Positions 48,257 to 61,009 are shown, numbered from the stretch's first letter. The stretch is DNA of 64,000 nucleotides from Trema orientale (GCA_002914845.1 JXTC01000011.1:1176237-1240236); one strand, 5' to 3'. Numbers and translations: made by a program. The notes: generated by a model not told the origin, from the sequence alone.

Positions 48257-48380
48257 GGGCTACAGTAGGGGCGCCCCTACGTAAGGCCACTCTTTATATA
48301 CCGTTTGATGAGAATCTGTGGGGAATAACTGGAATCTGTGGGGAATCTATTTATACACAGATTCCCATCAAACGGTGAAT
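48257..48380. repeat. hairpin element, copy B (right arm missing)
   Basis: It repeats copy A in the same orientation: ggctacagtaggggcgcccc, tacgtaagg, then inner arms ccgtttgatgagaatctgtg and cacagattcccatcaaacgg, 19 of 20 complementary. The outer right arm is absent. The left arm contains the palindrome ggggcgcccc. Confidence 0.6.
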
Positions 48381-48730
48381 TATTTCATACTTTTATAGCA
48401 ACTCATATATGTTCCAAAGATTAAAATAAGTTGAAGTTTAAGAAATAAAATACGAATACAGATCAAAAATAATTTCACACGTACGGAAAAAAACAATGTT
48501 CATATGAAGGCAGTAGTGACTAACAAATTAATACATTTTTTCAGAATTAATTGAACTTTTTTTTTTTGGGAAATGAATTAACTGCACTTCATTTGTTATA
48601 TTTTGTAACATTTGATCCACAAACATAAGGTTTCACTATTCAATAAACATTTTGTACTAATAATTGTTTACTAAAAGAGATATGTCTTACTTTTTTTAGT
48701 AATTTGTGAGAAATATAGTGAAAGGAGAAA

Positions 48731-48920
48731 GGGCCCGTTTGGCACAGCTTTCAAAGATCTTTTAGGGCTCAAAAGATCTTTTAAGAGTGTTTGGATGAAT
48801 TTTTAGAAGATCTTTTTGTATCCAAAAGATCTTTTTAAAGAAGCATGGACCTACCATCTTTTTTAGGAAAATCTTTTTATACTTTTACTTCAAGAAGTAA
48901 AAGCTATCCCAAACAGGCCC
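48731..48920. mobile_element. 190-bp MITE
   Basis: The TIRs are gggcccgtttggcacagcttt-like (48731-48751) and, reversed, gggcctgtttgggatagc. The interior repeats aaaagatctttt, itself a palindrome, four or five times. Flanks read aaa on both sides, a possible 3-bp TSD. It resembles plant Harbinger or hAT MITEs beginning gggcccgtttgg. Confidence 0.6.
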
Positions 48921-49062
48921 AAAATAATCTAATGGCAGCTAGAAATTTGATTTTGTTTTTAAACCGTGAACAAAGGGGAAGTAGCTAGTTTTGAGGAAGA
49001 GAATCTCTCCCTGAACTTAAAAACCCGAACTGAATGTTAAGACAATAAGTGGGGCCAAATAG

Positions 49063-49178
49063 CCAATTAAGACTAGCTCAATTAGTTTAGAATTATTGGG
49101 AGTGTGTGTGAGAGGAGAGGGTTCCAATCCTAATTAGGCTAGTTTTTATATTAATTTTATACTAAAAAAAATTAAAAA
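49063..49178 (+). mobile_element. tRNA-derived SINE, copy 2
   Basis: 116-bp body with an A-box-like tagctcaattagt, a (gt)n run and a B-box-like ggttccaatcct, ending in an A-rich tail. Perfect 18-bp direct repeats aataagtggggccaaata flank it (49045-49062 and 49179-49196). The order and spacing match copy 1 at 42003, so both belong to one family, with this one about 45 bp shorter. Confidence 0.85.
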
Positions 49179-49287
49179 AATAAGTGGGGCCAAATAATTA
49201 AAAGAACGAGTAAATATACAGTTTAATTCAATAATGAGGAGATGAATTGTTGACCATAGGTAGTAAGTACTTAAGGCTAAGCAATTG

Positions 49288-51840
49288 GTGTAAAAACTCA
49301 GATTTTAAGAAGGTAATTTGAAGATTTTACCAATTTTTGGATTAAATAAGAGACAGACTTATTTGCAAAAGTTTTTGGAAGCGGTGACTAAAATACAAAT
49401 TTTTGGAGGATTAAAATGAAAGAAGTTTAAAAAATAGGGACTAAAGTGTAATTTTAAAAAATTGCACAGACCATTTGACCAGACTCGCGTGGCCCCCCAT
49501 TTACTTCCCTTTTTCTTTCTCTCTCCCTTCCCCACGATCTCTATCTCTTCCTCTCTCTTTGACCAAATACCATTGCCACCACCAAGTGTCACCGATGCAC
49601 ATTTGGCCTCCGATGACCACCACCACCCGGTGTCAACTCCCCGTGCTGCCAATAGCCACTAGCTGGAGTTTTTCTGTCGTTAGAGCCGCCGTTCGTCAGA
49701 AAAATACCATTTTTGGCTGTGGGAGTTTTTAAATTTTCGGCAAGTTTTTCGGCCATTTCAAGGGGTGTTCTTAGGCTCGTTGGATTTGTTTCGTTAAGAG
49801 GAATCTCCAGGTATATATTTCATGACCCCATTTCACCCGGATTAAAAGTTGTCATTGCAGAGTAGTTTAAGCTTTGATATTCAAGAGTTGACTTTTTGTT
49901 CGGACCGTTGGATCGTATTTTTAATGTCATTTTTAGAATGTACTCTTGAAATAGTGAAGATTAATATATATATTGACTATATTTGATAACCGGCATAAAA
50001 AAAATGATATTAGACGGCTCAGATTTTGCCTCGTTTTACGTACGACTTGTCCGGTTTCAGCTCCGACCTGAATTGGACGAATTATATGTCTAACCTAACT
50101 ATTTTGGGTACTAGGAATTCAATGGAGAAGTCTGCTCATTGATTTGAATCTTCATTGAGAAGTTGGTTTTTCCTAAGAGAGCAATCGAGAGCTTGGAATC
50201 AGTTCCTAACCCTTCGAACGATCGCCCAACGATACTCCGAGGTCCCAATAGCGTGGTATCACTATTCTAGTAAGGTAGGATTCGATTATCCCTGTTTTAT
50301 ACAGTTTTTGAATAAAACTGATACAGCCTGTTTGACATCTAGCTCATACCCAGAGGGGATACCCATGTGTCATCTACCAAACCCGGAGGGGCATGAACGC
50401 CTCGCTTACACTTGCTAACCTAGAGGTGCAACCGACTCGTCTACGCCTACCAAAATTAGGAGGTAATCAGAAGAAAAACTTTGCACGGGTTTACGGACTC
50501 TATACCGTCGGTGGCGCCGTAGCGCCACAATGTAAAACCCTATGATGCTAACCCAGTGCTCATGTGTGATCCTATAATATGTGTACTATGGACTGATGTG
50601 TAGAAATAACCATGCAGTAATTTAAGTTCAAGTGATGCTCTGGTTTTTAATAAAATGGTTAATTAAAATTTATAGAAAAATGGGCAGCATAACGACCCTA
50701 TTTTAACATATATAAAAATAACATGCACTCAGAAAAGGCCCAACGCAATCCAGTATATATATCATACAATCCAATTCCATCATATATATATATATATCTA
50801 AAATAGTTATAAAATCACATTTTTCATCATATGTAACATAAAGGTACGCGTAGTGCCAACATCCTAGTTTCCATTGATGAGAGGTGGTGAATTCATGGGC
50901 ATGGGTAGATTTGTGTCATGTATTTGTGGATTGATTGAGTTTGGATATCATGCTTTCATATATATATATATATATATACGCATATACGGACTTTCACCTT
51001 TAGAAATTGTTATATATCTGTATATATATGCTTTTGAAAGGTGTTTTAGATTAAACTAACTATGCAGGGACTCTCCATCACTAAAAAAATTTTTAAATGA
51101 GGTAACAGTTTTTCTACTGAGCTTTTGAGCTCACACTCCTACTTTCCTCCATTTCAGGTGATTGTTCTTTCGAGATAGTTGTCTCGATGGCTAGGTAAGT
51201 CACTTGGTTTATGCTTGCGGTCCTATTCCTCTCTCTTGGTTGGCGCCTATACTTTGTCCTATTCTTTCTTCATGTCTAACTATTTAGCCAAGTTTGCTAT
51301 ATCTGCTAAGTGAATGTATGAGGATGTCTTTACTACTATTTGAGGATTTGGTGTATAAATGTGACAGTATAGTTCCTAAGGAGCATATTTTCAAAATTTT
51401 AAGTACTTGGAATTATGACTAACTCTGTAAATTAATTTTTGGACATTCGGACTCAAAATTTGTGAAATTCATTTAGCCAACACTAAAGTTTTATTAACCC
51501 AAGTTTTTAAACGACTTAACTATATTTTCTTGAAATCTAATTGGTGTTTCTTCCTTGATAAACTAAACTAAAGGGGGACTCTTTTTAATACAGGATTTCT
51601 AATGATTTGAGGACTAGAATATAAAATCCAAGTACTTGGTTTCCTCCGAATTTTGCAAATTTCCTTATTTATCTTTATTTACACTCAAAATTACTAAAAC
51701 TCACACCTTTGGATTTCCGATCGTAACATCTGAGGCAATGAAGAAACTAAATACAAATTAAGAAAACTTAAGTGTGGCCATAGACCACTTCCCCCACAAA
51801 CCCCCCACAAATTGGCCTTATGTGTCCTTGGGCCGTGACA
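49288..51840 (+). mobile_element. probable chromovirus (Tekay/Del) solo LTR
   Basis: A block of about 2.5 kb with the text of Tekay/Del LTRs: 'ggactaaagtgtaatttt' near the left, 'gaccgttggatcgta' and 'gacggctcagattttgcc' in the middle, a GC-richer section with 'gtggcgccgtagcgcc' at 50500-50530, and the end gggccgtgaca. The left end is taken at tgtaaaaactcag, but I found no matching TSD, so borders are provisional. No gag or pol is adjacent. Open frames over it are not genes. Confidence 0.5.
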
Positions 51841-52902
51841 GAGTTCAACGACGTTTTGAATTAAAAAACTCTTTATGCATCAAATGAGTCAAACAGTAGC
51901 GTTATTTTCATAGCAGTAAGTCCGCCGGTCACGTGTACTTTTCATCTTTCTTAGAACTATTATTTGTCATGAATTTCAAGCGAAAGAAATTAATAAGCAA
52001 CCGCCAGGTGACCATCATGAGGACCTATATATATATACATGTACATATGATGCTAATTGGAATAAATAATTAGGCTTTGTTCCACCCAAAAAAAAGCCTA
52101 TATTCTTTTTGAATTAAATATATATGTAGACATGTCAACGACTTATAAGGAGAACAATATATTATATTACTACATGGAGTGAGATTATGTTATAGTTTGC
52201 ATCTCAAATAAAATAGATATTAACATTTGATCAATTTTGATTAGACTATTAAGTTTAAGTCTTTTTGACTTTTAAAGACAAAAACAAGTGAAAAGGAAAG
52301 TAATTCAAGAAGATTGACGGTTGGAGAGAGAAGGAAATGATCAAGGTGATTATTGTCTCAACCAATTTAGTCCAATCTTGCTTTTGATCAGGTGATCAAC
52401 GAGCACTTAACGAGCAATGAGGGCTGGCAATTAATGTCATACGTGTGACACTTTTTAGAGCAATCTCTTTGTTTGTTGTTGAAGATTATTTGCAATTATT
52501 CTGTTGCTTTGTATTTGTAGAAAGATAATGCTTGCTATCACCTATTATCCTACCTTTTCAATGCCATCTTATATAATAAGTGATTGATTTGTAGTATTGA
52601 ATTCAATAATTCGAATTTTAAATTTTTACGTTATAAAACTAGAGTATGGTTACCAATTAGGTTAAGTCTGTGATTACTATATATGACTAAATTCTTGGTA
52701 CCTTCTTATATCACATGCATCTTATGTGAGACATAAGCATAGAATTTTTCTAATTTGCAGGGAAATCCATTTTTTAAAGTCTAAACTTGAATGTTACATG
52801 GTCGTGGCTTAATGAAAGCTGTTAGTTTGCTTCATCTAATGAAAGCATACCTAATGAAAGCATACCTGTATTTATAGATATATAATATATATTATATATA
52901 TA

Positions 52903-52987
<85 letters not shown>

Positions 52988-54501
52988 CTCCCCATGGCTA
53001 TCGGAATACATGTAAATATATGTAGCCATTGGCATCTTTATGATTTTGATCCCTCGTATTAATTAGAATATGTTTTTTTTGGCTAATTTTTACTATTGCT
53101 GGTATCATTGTTAATGGAATTTACGTAATATAATATGAAAATAGTATTTAAAGGTTCTCAATACAGCAAGTTTCGGGAATGGACAACGACTCAACGACGA
53201 AATTGGGGAGGACAGAAATCACAGATTTTAAACACATATTTTGGTGTTTGTCTTTGAATTTGTCACACTTAATTTAACCGTGTATATTATTGGTAATTAA
53301 TCACATTCCACCCCATAATTTTGACCCTCTCCCCAACCCCCCCGACCCCAAAAAAAAAATAGAAAAGAAAAAGAACTCTGTGTTAGGTTTAACGACGTAT
53401 AGTTTACATTTACAATAAAAAACTCGTGTAATTAAAATACGAGCATGTAATTAAAACACGCCCAAAAGGAATCCGATTCTGATCAATCTAATGAAATATA
53501 ATAATACAACCTCGACTGATATGAAATCTACTTTGGTTTGTGAACAATTCACGTTCGGTAATAAACACCCCAGAATTGAAATTGCTAGGTACTACCTCCG
53601 TAAATGGACCGTTCATATAGCAATACTTTCCCGAGGCATTTAGTTAGGTTTCGAAGACTTGGTGATATATATGTATATTATGTCTATATACATAGTAACT
53701 TTATGATGAATGTTTTATTTTATTTTATTTTTATTCGAGGATTCAAACTGTTTCACCTCTTTTTTAAGAGCTTAACGTACATGTTTTAGTTATATATTGT
53801 CGTAATTAAATTTTGTCATGTATTTTGTTTCCTTTATAACTATTTTATTGAATGTTTTTTATATGCCTAACGTAGAGTTCATGCTTAAGAACACCGAATC
53901 CACTTTGATCCAAAATCAGGCTAAAATATTCGAATCGATTTACATTCAACATGAATATATACACGTATATGTCCGTATATATATAAATGTTGATAAAAAG
54001 AAAAGAACTCTCTTTCTACACCTGCATATGGTTGACTAATTATTTTTTCTTACAAATATTACAGTATATATTTATTTGACACAACAAAACGTGTTCACAA
54101 CTTCGTAATGAAAACCACACTTGATGGATTTCCTCTATGTCCAAGTTTTTCAAATGGGAACGCATAGCACCTACATTTAGTATTAGCACGTACATTTAAT
54201 TCTAGTTGTTAATTCCATGTTTTTTTAAAATGTGTTTGCGCGATTATTTAACTTCCTATTGTTATATTTAAAATACAATGATCAACTTGCACAGAATTTG
54301 TTTAATCCTAAAAGTTTGAGGGAGTGGATTCAACATCGTTTTCCCATCTGCATAGAGCAGCTCGGTCTTATTACTTGAATAGAATTGTAGGAAAAGCTAC
54401 CGGTCCATCTATGGCAAATTAAGGATGTGATTCTCTCTTGCCTCAGCCAGTGCAACTTTAATTACATTTTCTTGGTATGTATCCATTTTTTAGAACGTTA
54501 A
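51841..54501. other. AT-rich intergenic DNA
   Basis: No gene is supported. TA-rich patches lie at 52025-52040, 52877-52904 and 53670-53690. The (GA)40 microsatellite is listed separately. Confidence 0.45.
52906..52985. repeat. (GA)40 microsatellite
   Basis: About 80 bp of uninterrupted ga repeats, preceded by a ta-rich tract. The pure tract is long enough to be highly length-variable between individuals. Confidence 0.95.
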
Positions 54502-54870
54502 CTTCTCGCCCCCCAGAGCCTCTGAATTATTTGGCAAGTTGTTTTCTTTTTCATGAGTTGGCATTAATTACAGGCCTGCAAATTAATATACATGGTGCCT
54601 TCTGTATTTGGCAAAGCCCCTGTGCAATTCATTAGACTCAAATCGAGTTACGAGTTATGTCAAGCTGTTGCATGCTCAGAATAAACTTCGGTGAGCTCTC
54701 TTATTCTCTGTATATATAGTTTGGTGATGCTAGGTAGCCTTGCTAGCTAGGGAATGCTTAGTTTTATGCTATGCTTGAATCCTATAGTAGAATTTAATAT
54801 TCCCTCTTAAAATGTGACTGTTCACTTTGGTTAATTATTTTGCGAATTTCTTATATATGTCAAATGAATG
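54502..54870 (+). pseudogene. decayed copy of the last exon and 3' UTR of the F-box gene
   Basis: Compared with 37390-37760, shared stretches include cttctcgcc, agcctctga, ggcaagttg, tggtgccttctg against tggttccttccg, gcaaagcccctgtg, tcaaatcgagtt, gagttatgtcaagctgttg, ctcagaataaacttcggtga, tatagtttggtgatgc, gggaatgcttag and tatatatgtcaaat. It has several insertions and deletions (for example about 12 bp lost between 'tcgagtt' and 'gagttatg', and 3 bp gained as 'catg'), so the frame is gone. Exons 1-3 are not present. Similarity continues about 175 bp past the stop and perhaps upstream into an intron-like stretch (54445-54470 against 37055-37082), which would favour a DNA-level duplication over a retrocopy. 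Confidence 0.8.
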
Positions 54871-55702
54871 CACAGTTATTTGGTACCACAGTCCTTTAAT
54901 TTTCTCCCAAGTTGCCTTAGATAATCCAACGGAAGAAAATCACTTCGGAATTAGCAATCCACGTTGGGAAGCTTTGGCCCTGAGAGGCCTCAAGCCTTGG
55001 ACTCTGTTAATTTTCGTTGAACCCTTATGTCTCTAAACACATTGTTCGTTTGCTTGATGTACTGGCTAATTTGCCAGCTGATCTTTGGATGACATTTTTT
55101 CAGCTAAAAAGAAACTTAATTACTTGAAGGATTGTCATATATCGAGTCTCCTAAATAACCGTCTTATAAAGTTATTAATGAGTATTTAAGGACATCACAT
55201 TCTTGCCGCGCTCTTCATCAACTTATTGCTAAAATTCAAGAGCCAATGGATTGGGCTCCCTAACATGATTTCTTGCTAATTAGCCGTTATTTCGCATTAT
55301 TTTCTCTTGTTTATCTTCCGATGACCTCCTTGTATGACAGTAAAAGTATCTTGCCCGTCCCTGTAACGGCAGGGTACGGCATTAGAAATGTTTTTTCAAA
55401 TCATCATTTGTAAACTTAATTCTCATCGTCCTAATGTTCGCTATCGAATTTAGCATACATTTGATCGTACAAAATACACATACCATAAGTTAAAGAAATC
55501 ACTTGAAATTTCAGATATTTCACTTGAATAGCGAGGTACTACATCACACCTGACTGAGAAATCAAGTCAGAGCTAGTTGAGCTGTGTCAAAATCCGTGCT
55601 TCCTTGCCAATTCTTCTATTTGAGCATATAAAATCAGGTCGAAGTTTTCTCTTGAACCTAGTTATGTTAGGTAGTTGGTAGGAGGGAAGGAACATAGTTA
55701 GC
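54871..55702. other. intergenic DNA left of the copia element
   Basis: No recognised gene. The last 50 bp (about 55655-55690) contain 'ttggtaggagggaagga', which matches the terminal text of the MITE family at 15722 and 34392; this may be a remnant of one. Confidence 0.4.
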
Positions 55703-58700
55703 TATTGTGCAGCGGAAGCACAACTACTCTAAATACTTATATTTAATACTAAGACGATATTAAATATAAACTACCCACTAGCTACTGAAATTAACGAAAG
55801 CAGAAAATGCGCAGAAAATCCTAAATGAAAAAATAAAGGAGAACACAAAATTTAGCGAGGTTCGACAAATTACCTACGTCCTCAAGGCGTTGCTGACCAC
55901 TTCACTAACTTCAAAAAGAGGAAATACAAAATCTGGGCTATAATGTAAAAACCCAGAAATAAATGAGAAAATGGGCAAAAACAAAACTATGGAGGTCCTT
56001 AGGAATAAAGGTCCTCACCAATAGGGAAACTAATTTTGGGATGATTAAAACCAATTACAGAATGCTATATTTATAGCCAACTGCAGACCCTAAATATTCA
56101 TACACAAGCGATGTGGGACAAAGTACAAAACTAATACAAAAGCTAACAAGCCAAAATTCTAACAATCTCCACCTTGGCGAGTTAGCAGGTCCCACCCAAA
56201 TTTCCCCACTTCCTGTATCCTCTATCCATTACAGCAACGCCATTTTATGTGCCAAAAGGCACCATCAAACTTGCAGGATGTTGATCAAGTCTAAACAATG
56301 ATTGAACTTGATCGATGTCACCACCTTGGTCATCATATCCACAGGATTCTCAGCAGTCCCAATCTTCTGAAGCAATATCTTTTCTTCATCAATAATCTCT
56401 CACACAAAGTGATGTCGGACATCAATATGCTTCGTACGTATATGGTATACTGGATTCTTCGCTAAGTGAATGGCACTCTGACTATCAAAATAAATACAAA
56501 CATGCTCCTAAAGAACTCCCAGTTCTTCCAGTAATCCTTGTAACCAAATAGTTTCCTTCACAGCCTCTGTAACTGCCATGTACTCTGCCTCTGTAGTAGA
56601 CAAAGCAACTGTAGACTATAAAGTAGACTTCTAACTGATTGGTGCTCTTGCAAATATGAATATATATCCAGTAGTTGATCGACGTTTATCCAAATCACCA
56701 GCGTAATCGGAATTAACATATCCAACTACAGACTGACCAAGTCTATCATCCTGCTCAAAAATCAAACCAACATCTACAGTCTTCAAGAAGTACCGTAGAA
56801 TCCATTTCACAGCTTGCCAATGATCTTTACCCGGATCATGCATATACCTACTCACAACTCCAACTGCATGTGACATGTCAGGTCTTATACACACCATCGC
56901 ATATATCAAGCTACCAACCGCATTCGAATACGGAACTTGTGACATGTACTCTCTCTCTGTATCTGTACTCGGGGACAAAGACGCACTAAGCTTGAAATGA
57001 GGAGCAAGTAGTGTACTAACAGATTTTGATTGTTCAGTCATACCAAAATGCTGTAATACCTTCTTCAGATATTACTTCTGAGTCAAACTTACCTTGCTTC
57101 TCCTTCTATCTCTGCTAATCTCCATACCGAGAATCTTCTTCGCTTTACCAAGATCCTTCATCTCAAACTCTTGATTTAGCTGAGCCTTCAACTTCTCAAT
57201 TTCTTCTTGATTCTTCGAAGCTATCAACATATCATCAACATACAAGAGTAGATAAATGAAAGACCGACCTCTTAGCCTGTGAAAATACACACAACTATCG
57301 AACTTACCTCTTGTGTACTTCTGACCCATCATAAACCGATCAAATTGCTTGCACCACTGCCTTGGCGACTGTTTCAGATTATAAAGTGATCTTTTCAGTT
57401 TGCAAACTCAATTTTCTTTTCCAGCAACCTTGAATCCTTCTGGTTGAGACATATAGATTTCCTCTTCCAAATCACCGTGTAGAAATGCGGTTTTCACATC
57501 CAATTGAACTAGTTCAAGATCCAACTGCGCTATCAAGGCTAACAAAATTCTAATGGAGGAATGCTTAACAACTGGAGAAAATACCTCATTGTAATCAATT
57601 CCCTCTAACTGAGCGTAGCCTTTCGCCACCAATCTTGCCTTAAAGCGAATATCATTCTTATCAGGAAATTCATCTTTCTTTGTATATACCCATTTGCACC
57701 CAATTGCCTTCTTATTCTTCGGTAGTTGAGCTAGCTCCCAAGTTTCATTCTTCCGAAGAGACTGCATTTCTTCCTCCATTGCTTTCTTCTGCTATTCATT
57801 TTCTGAACTTTTGACTGTATCTTTGTACGTGGAAGGAACATCATCATCTACAATGGGAAGTGCATAGGCCACCATATCAACAAATCGAGCAGGTTTATGA
57901 ATTTCACGTCTTGGCCTATTTTGTGCAATTGATTCTTGCTGCTGTTGAGGCTCTTGGGTTGGAACCTCTTCTTCATCTTCAGTGTCCTCCTCTGCCAATG
58001 GAGTGTCAACATTATTTTCAACAACATTAGCTGGGACTACTGTTGTCGTTTTCTCAAACTCCACCTACTGTCGACTAGGCCCCACCTGCTGCGGAATACT
58101 AATGGTCTTCTCTTGTTCTTCTGTTACCTTCTTCAACATGGCAGACTCATCAAAAGTAACATCCCTGCTAAATAAAATCTTCCTTGAACTTAGACACTAA
58201 AGTCGGTATCCTTTTACACCTGAGCTGATGCCCATAAATAATGCTTTCATAGCTCTCGGATCCAACTTGGATTCTTTTATATGATAATAGGCAGTGGAAC
58301 TAAAGACATGTAAAGAATCATAATCACTAGCAGGTTTTTCAGACCATACCTCAAGAGGGGTTTTACCTCTAATTGCAGTCGATGGTAAACGATTAATGAG
58401 ATGACATGCATACGTAATTACCTCAGCCTAAAAAACTTTGCCCAACCCAGCATTGGACAATATACACCGAACCTTCTCCAGCAAAGTCTGATTCATGAGT
58501 TCTGCCACCTCATTCTGCTGTGGTGTTTTTCTGATTGTAAAGTGACGCACAATACCTTCAGACTGGCAAACTCCCAAAAATGGATCGCTCCTATATTTTC
58601 CACCGTTATCTGATCGAAGTCGTTTGATCTTTCTGCCTGTCTGAGTCTCAATCATCTTTTTCCATTTAAGGAAAACTTCAAGTACGTCATCCTTATTCTT

Positions 58701-60750
58701 CATTACATAAACCCAAACTCTTCTAGAAAAATTATCGACAAAAGTAACAAAATAGAGCATACCTCCCAAAGAAGCTATCTTGGTAGGTCCCCGCACATCT
58801 GAATGAACATAATCCAGAATACCCTCAGTATTATGAATTGCTGTGCCGAACTTCACTCTTGTCTATTTTCCCAAAACACAGTATTTACAAAAGTCCAACT
58901 TGCAGGGTTTCGCTCCTTTCATAAGTCTTGCTTCACTAAACTAAAGAAAGCTTTCTCCCCTGCATGTCCCAAATGCATATGCCATAACCTGGTAATTTCT
59001 GAAGCTTTATCATCTTCAGAAATTGCAGCAACTGATCCAATAACTGTACTACCGTTGTAATAATACAAGTTATTTCTTCTTGTACCTTTAATCACCACCA
59101 AAGAGCTTGAAGTGACTTTTAAAATTCCATCTCGTATAGACATAGCGAAGCCTTTAGATTCTAAAGCTCCCAAAGAGATGAGATTCTTTTTCAATTTGGG
59201 TACATACCGAACATCTGTCAGAACTCTAGTCGATCCGTCATGATTCTTTAATCGAATTGAACCTACCCCAGCTGTTTTACACGATTCATCATTACCCATG
59301 TAAACAACTCCACCATCTAGCTCTTCAAAATTGAAGAACCACTCCTTGTAAGGACATATATGGTAGGTGCAAAAAATCCACTCCTCACGCTGAGACGTCA
59401 TCGATTGACTAACTAGAGCAAAATCTGATTCATCATCTTTAACTTCAGCTATATATGCATCAGAAGTAGCCTTGCCCTTGCCTTTATTCTGTAACTTCGG
59501 ACAATCTTTCTTCCAATGCCCTTTCTCATGACAAAAGGCACATTCATCCTTACCAGGTCTTCTCTTCAAACGAGATCTACCCTTTTTCTCCTGTTTACGG
59601 CTTTGACTACGTCCCCTAGCTGTAAGCGCTTCTGCTGGAATGTCCCTATTCTCCTTCTGATCTTTCTTCCGAATCTCATGATTGTATAATGCAGCACTCA
59701 CTTCATCGAAGGACAATTTTTTCTTCCCATGAAGCAACGTAATATAGAGATGATCTAACTCATCAAGAAGGGACCCAATCAGCAATATTGCTTTATCCTC
59801 ATCTTTAAAAGTTTCATCCAAATTCAACAAGTCTGCAATCAACTGGTTGAATGTATCAATGTGGTCACTAATAGTCGTACCAGGCTTCAACTGGAGGCAG
59901 AAAAGTCTCTTCTTCAAGTATAGCCGGTTCTCATTGCTCTTCTTCATGTATTTGTTCTCGAGCGCCTTTTACAGCTTACTTGCAGAAGTCTTCCTCATGA
60001 ATGGATACTTCTGTTCTCTACAAAGACATGAGCGGATCGTACCACAAGCTTGATGATTGATCTTCTCCCATTCTTTATCATCTATCTTCTCCGGTTTCGT
60101 TTCCTCCAGAGCAACATCCTGATCTTGTTGACATAAACCATCCAATACCTCGCACTGCCACAAGTCGAAGTTATTTTGGCCATCAAATTTCTCTACATCG
60201 ATTTTTGTACAAGTCGCCATCTTCATCTTTGCCGGCGTTGACGAAGATTCTGACATTTCTGCTAATATTTCAAATAGCTACCAAACAAAGCCTAGGGCGA
60301 ACCTGCTGCTCTGATACCACTTGTTGTACGGCGGAAGCACAACTACTCTAAATGCTTATATTTAATACTAAGACAATATTAAATATAAACTACCAACTAG
60401 CTACTGAAATTAACGAAAGCAGAAAATGTGCAGAAAATACTAAATACAAAAATAAAGGAGAACACAAAATTTAGCGAGGTTCTGCAAATTACCTCGGGGC
60501 GTTGCTGACCACTTCACTAACTTCAAAAAGAGGAAATACAAAATCTGGACTATAATGCAAAAACCCAGAAACAAATGGAGGTCATTAGGAATAAAGGTTC
60601 TCACCAATAGGGAAACTAATTTTGGGATGATTAAAACCAATTACAGAATGCTTTATTTATAGTCAACTGCAGACCCTAAATATTCATACACAAGCGATGT
60701 GGGACAAAGTACAAAACTATTACAAAAGTTAACAAGCCAAAATTCTAACA
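55703..60750 (-). mobile_element. Ty1/copia retrotransposon, near full length, broken
   Basis: About 5.05 kb on the minus strand. LTRs: 55703-56164 (462 bp, 3' LTR of the element) and 60322-60750 (429 bp, 5' LTR); one is about 30 bp shorter through an internal deletion. Next to the 5' LTR is the primer site for initiator tRNA-Met (TGGTATCAGAGC on the minus strand, near 60308-60319), and the purine tract AAGGTGGAGAT precedes the 3' LTR. Parts in order: gag (60256 down to about 59400) with zinc knuckle CAFCHEKGHWKKDC, protease/pre-integrase with LWHMHLGHAGEKA, integrase (about 58860-58200), reverse transcriptase with WVYTKKDEF and YVDDML (about 57780-57070), and RNase H (about 57040-56350). It is broken in several places, perhaps five to ten. 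Flanks ttagc and ttagt are a 5-bp TSD with one change. About 22 differences in 425 aligned LTR bases by hand count suggest roughly 2 million years at a common grass rate, more at slower woody-plant rates. Tork/Tnt1-like lineage is inferred. Confidence 0.93.
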
Positions 60751-60757
60751 TTAGTAA

Positions 60758-61009
60758 GGGCGTGTTTGGGAGGGAGAAATGGAATAATTTTAGAAGGAAA
60801 GAGATAAGATAATAGATTCATATCCTCAAATTGTAGCCAGTTTTCAATTCCTCCAAATTGGAGAAATATTAAGAAAGAGTTCCACTCAAGTAGTATAATA
60901 GTCATTTTACTAATAAAACCTTCTTACTCCTTCCACTTTTCCCTCTTACTAAACAAAGGAAAAGATTTTGGTCTTCTTACCTTGATTCCTCTCGTACTAA
61001 ACACAACCG
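60758..61009. mobile_element. short Harbinger-type MITE abutting the copia element
   Basis: 252 bp. The left end gggcgtgtttgggaggga and the right end, reversed, cggttgtgtttagtacga are imperfect inverted repeats. The flanks are taa (60755-60757) and taa (61010-61012). The interior has ggaagg/ccttcc words as in the 15722 and 34392 copies. The copia TSD ttagt ends on the first base of the MITE's left taa, so the two insertions are immediate neighbours. Confidence 0.6.

Noticed and set aside
50155-50418. 87-codon frame in the 49-52 kb block
   Set aside because: It falls within the probable chromovirus LTR, where no protein is expected.
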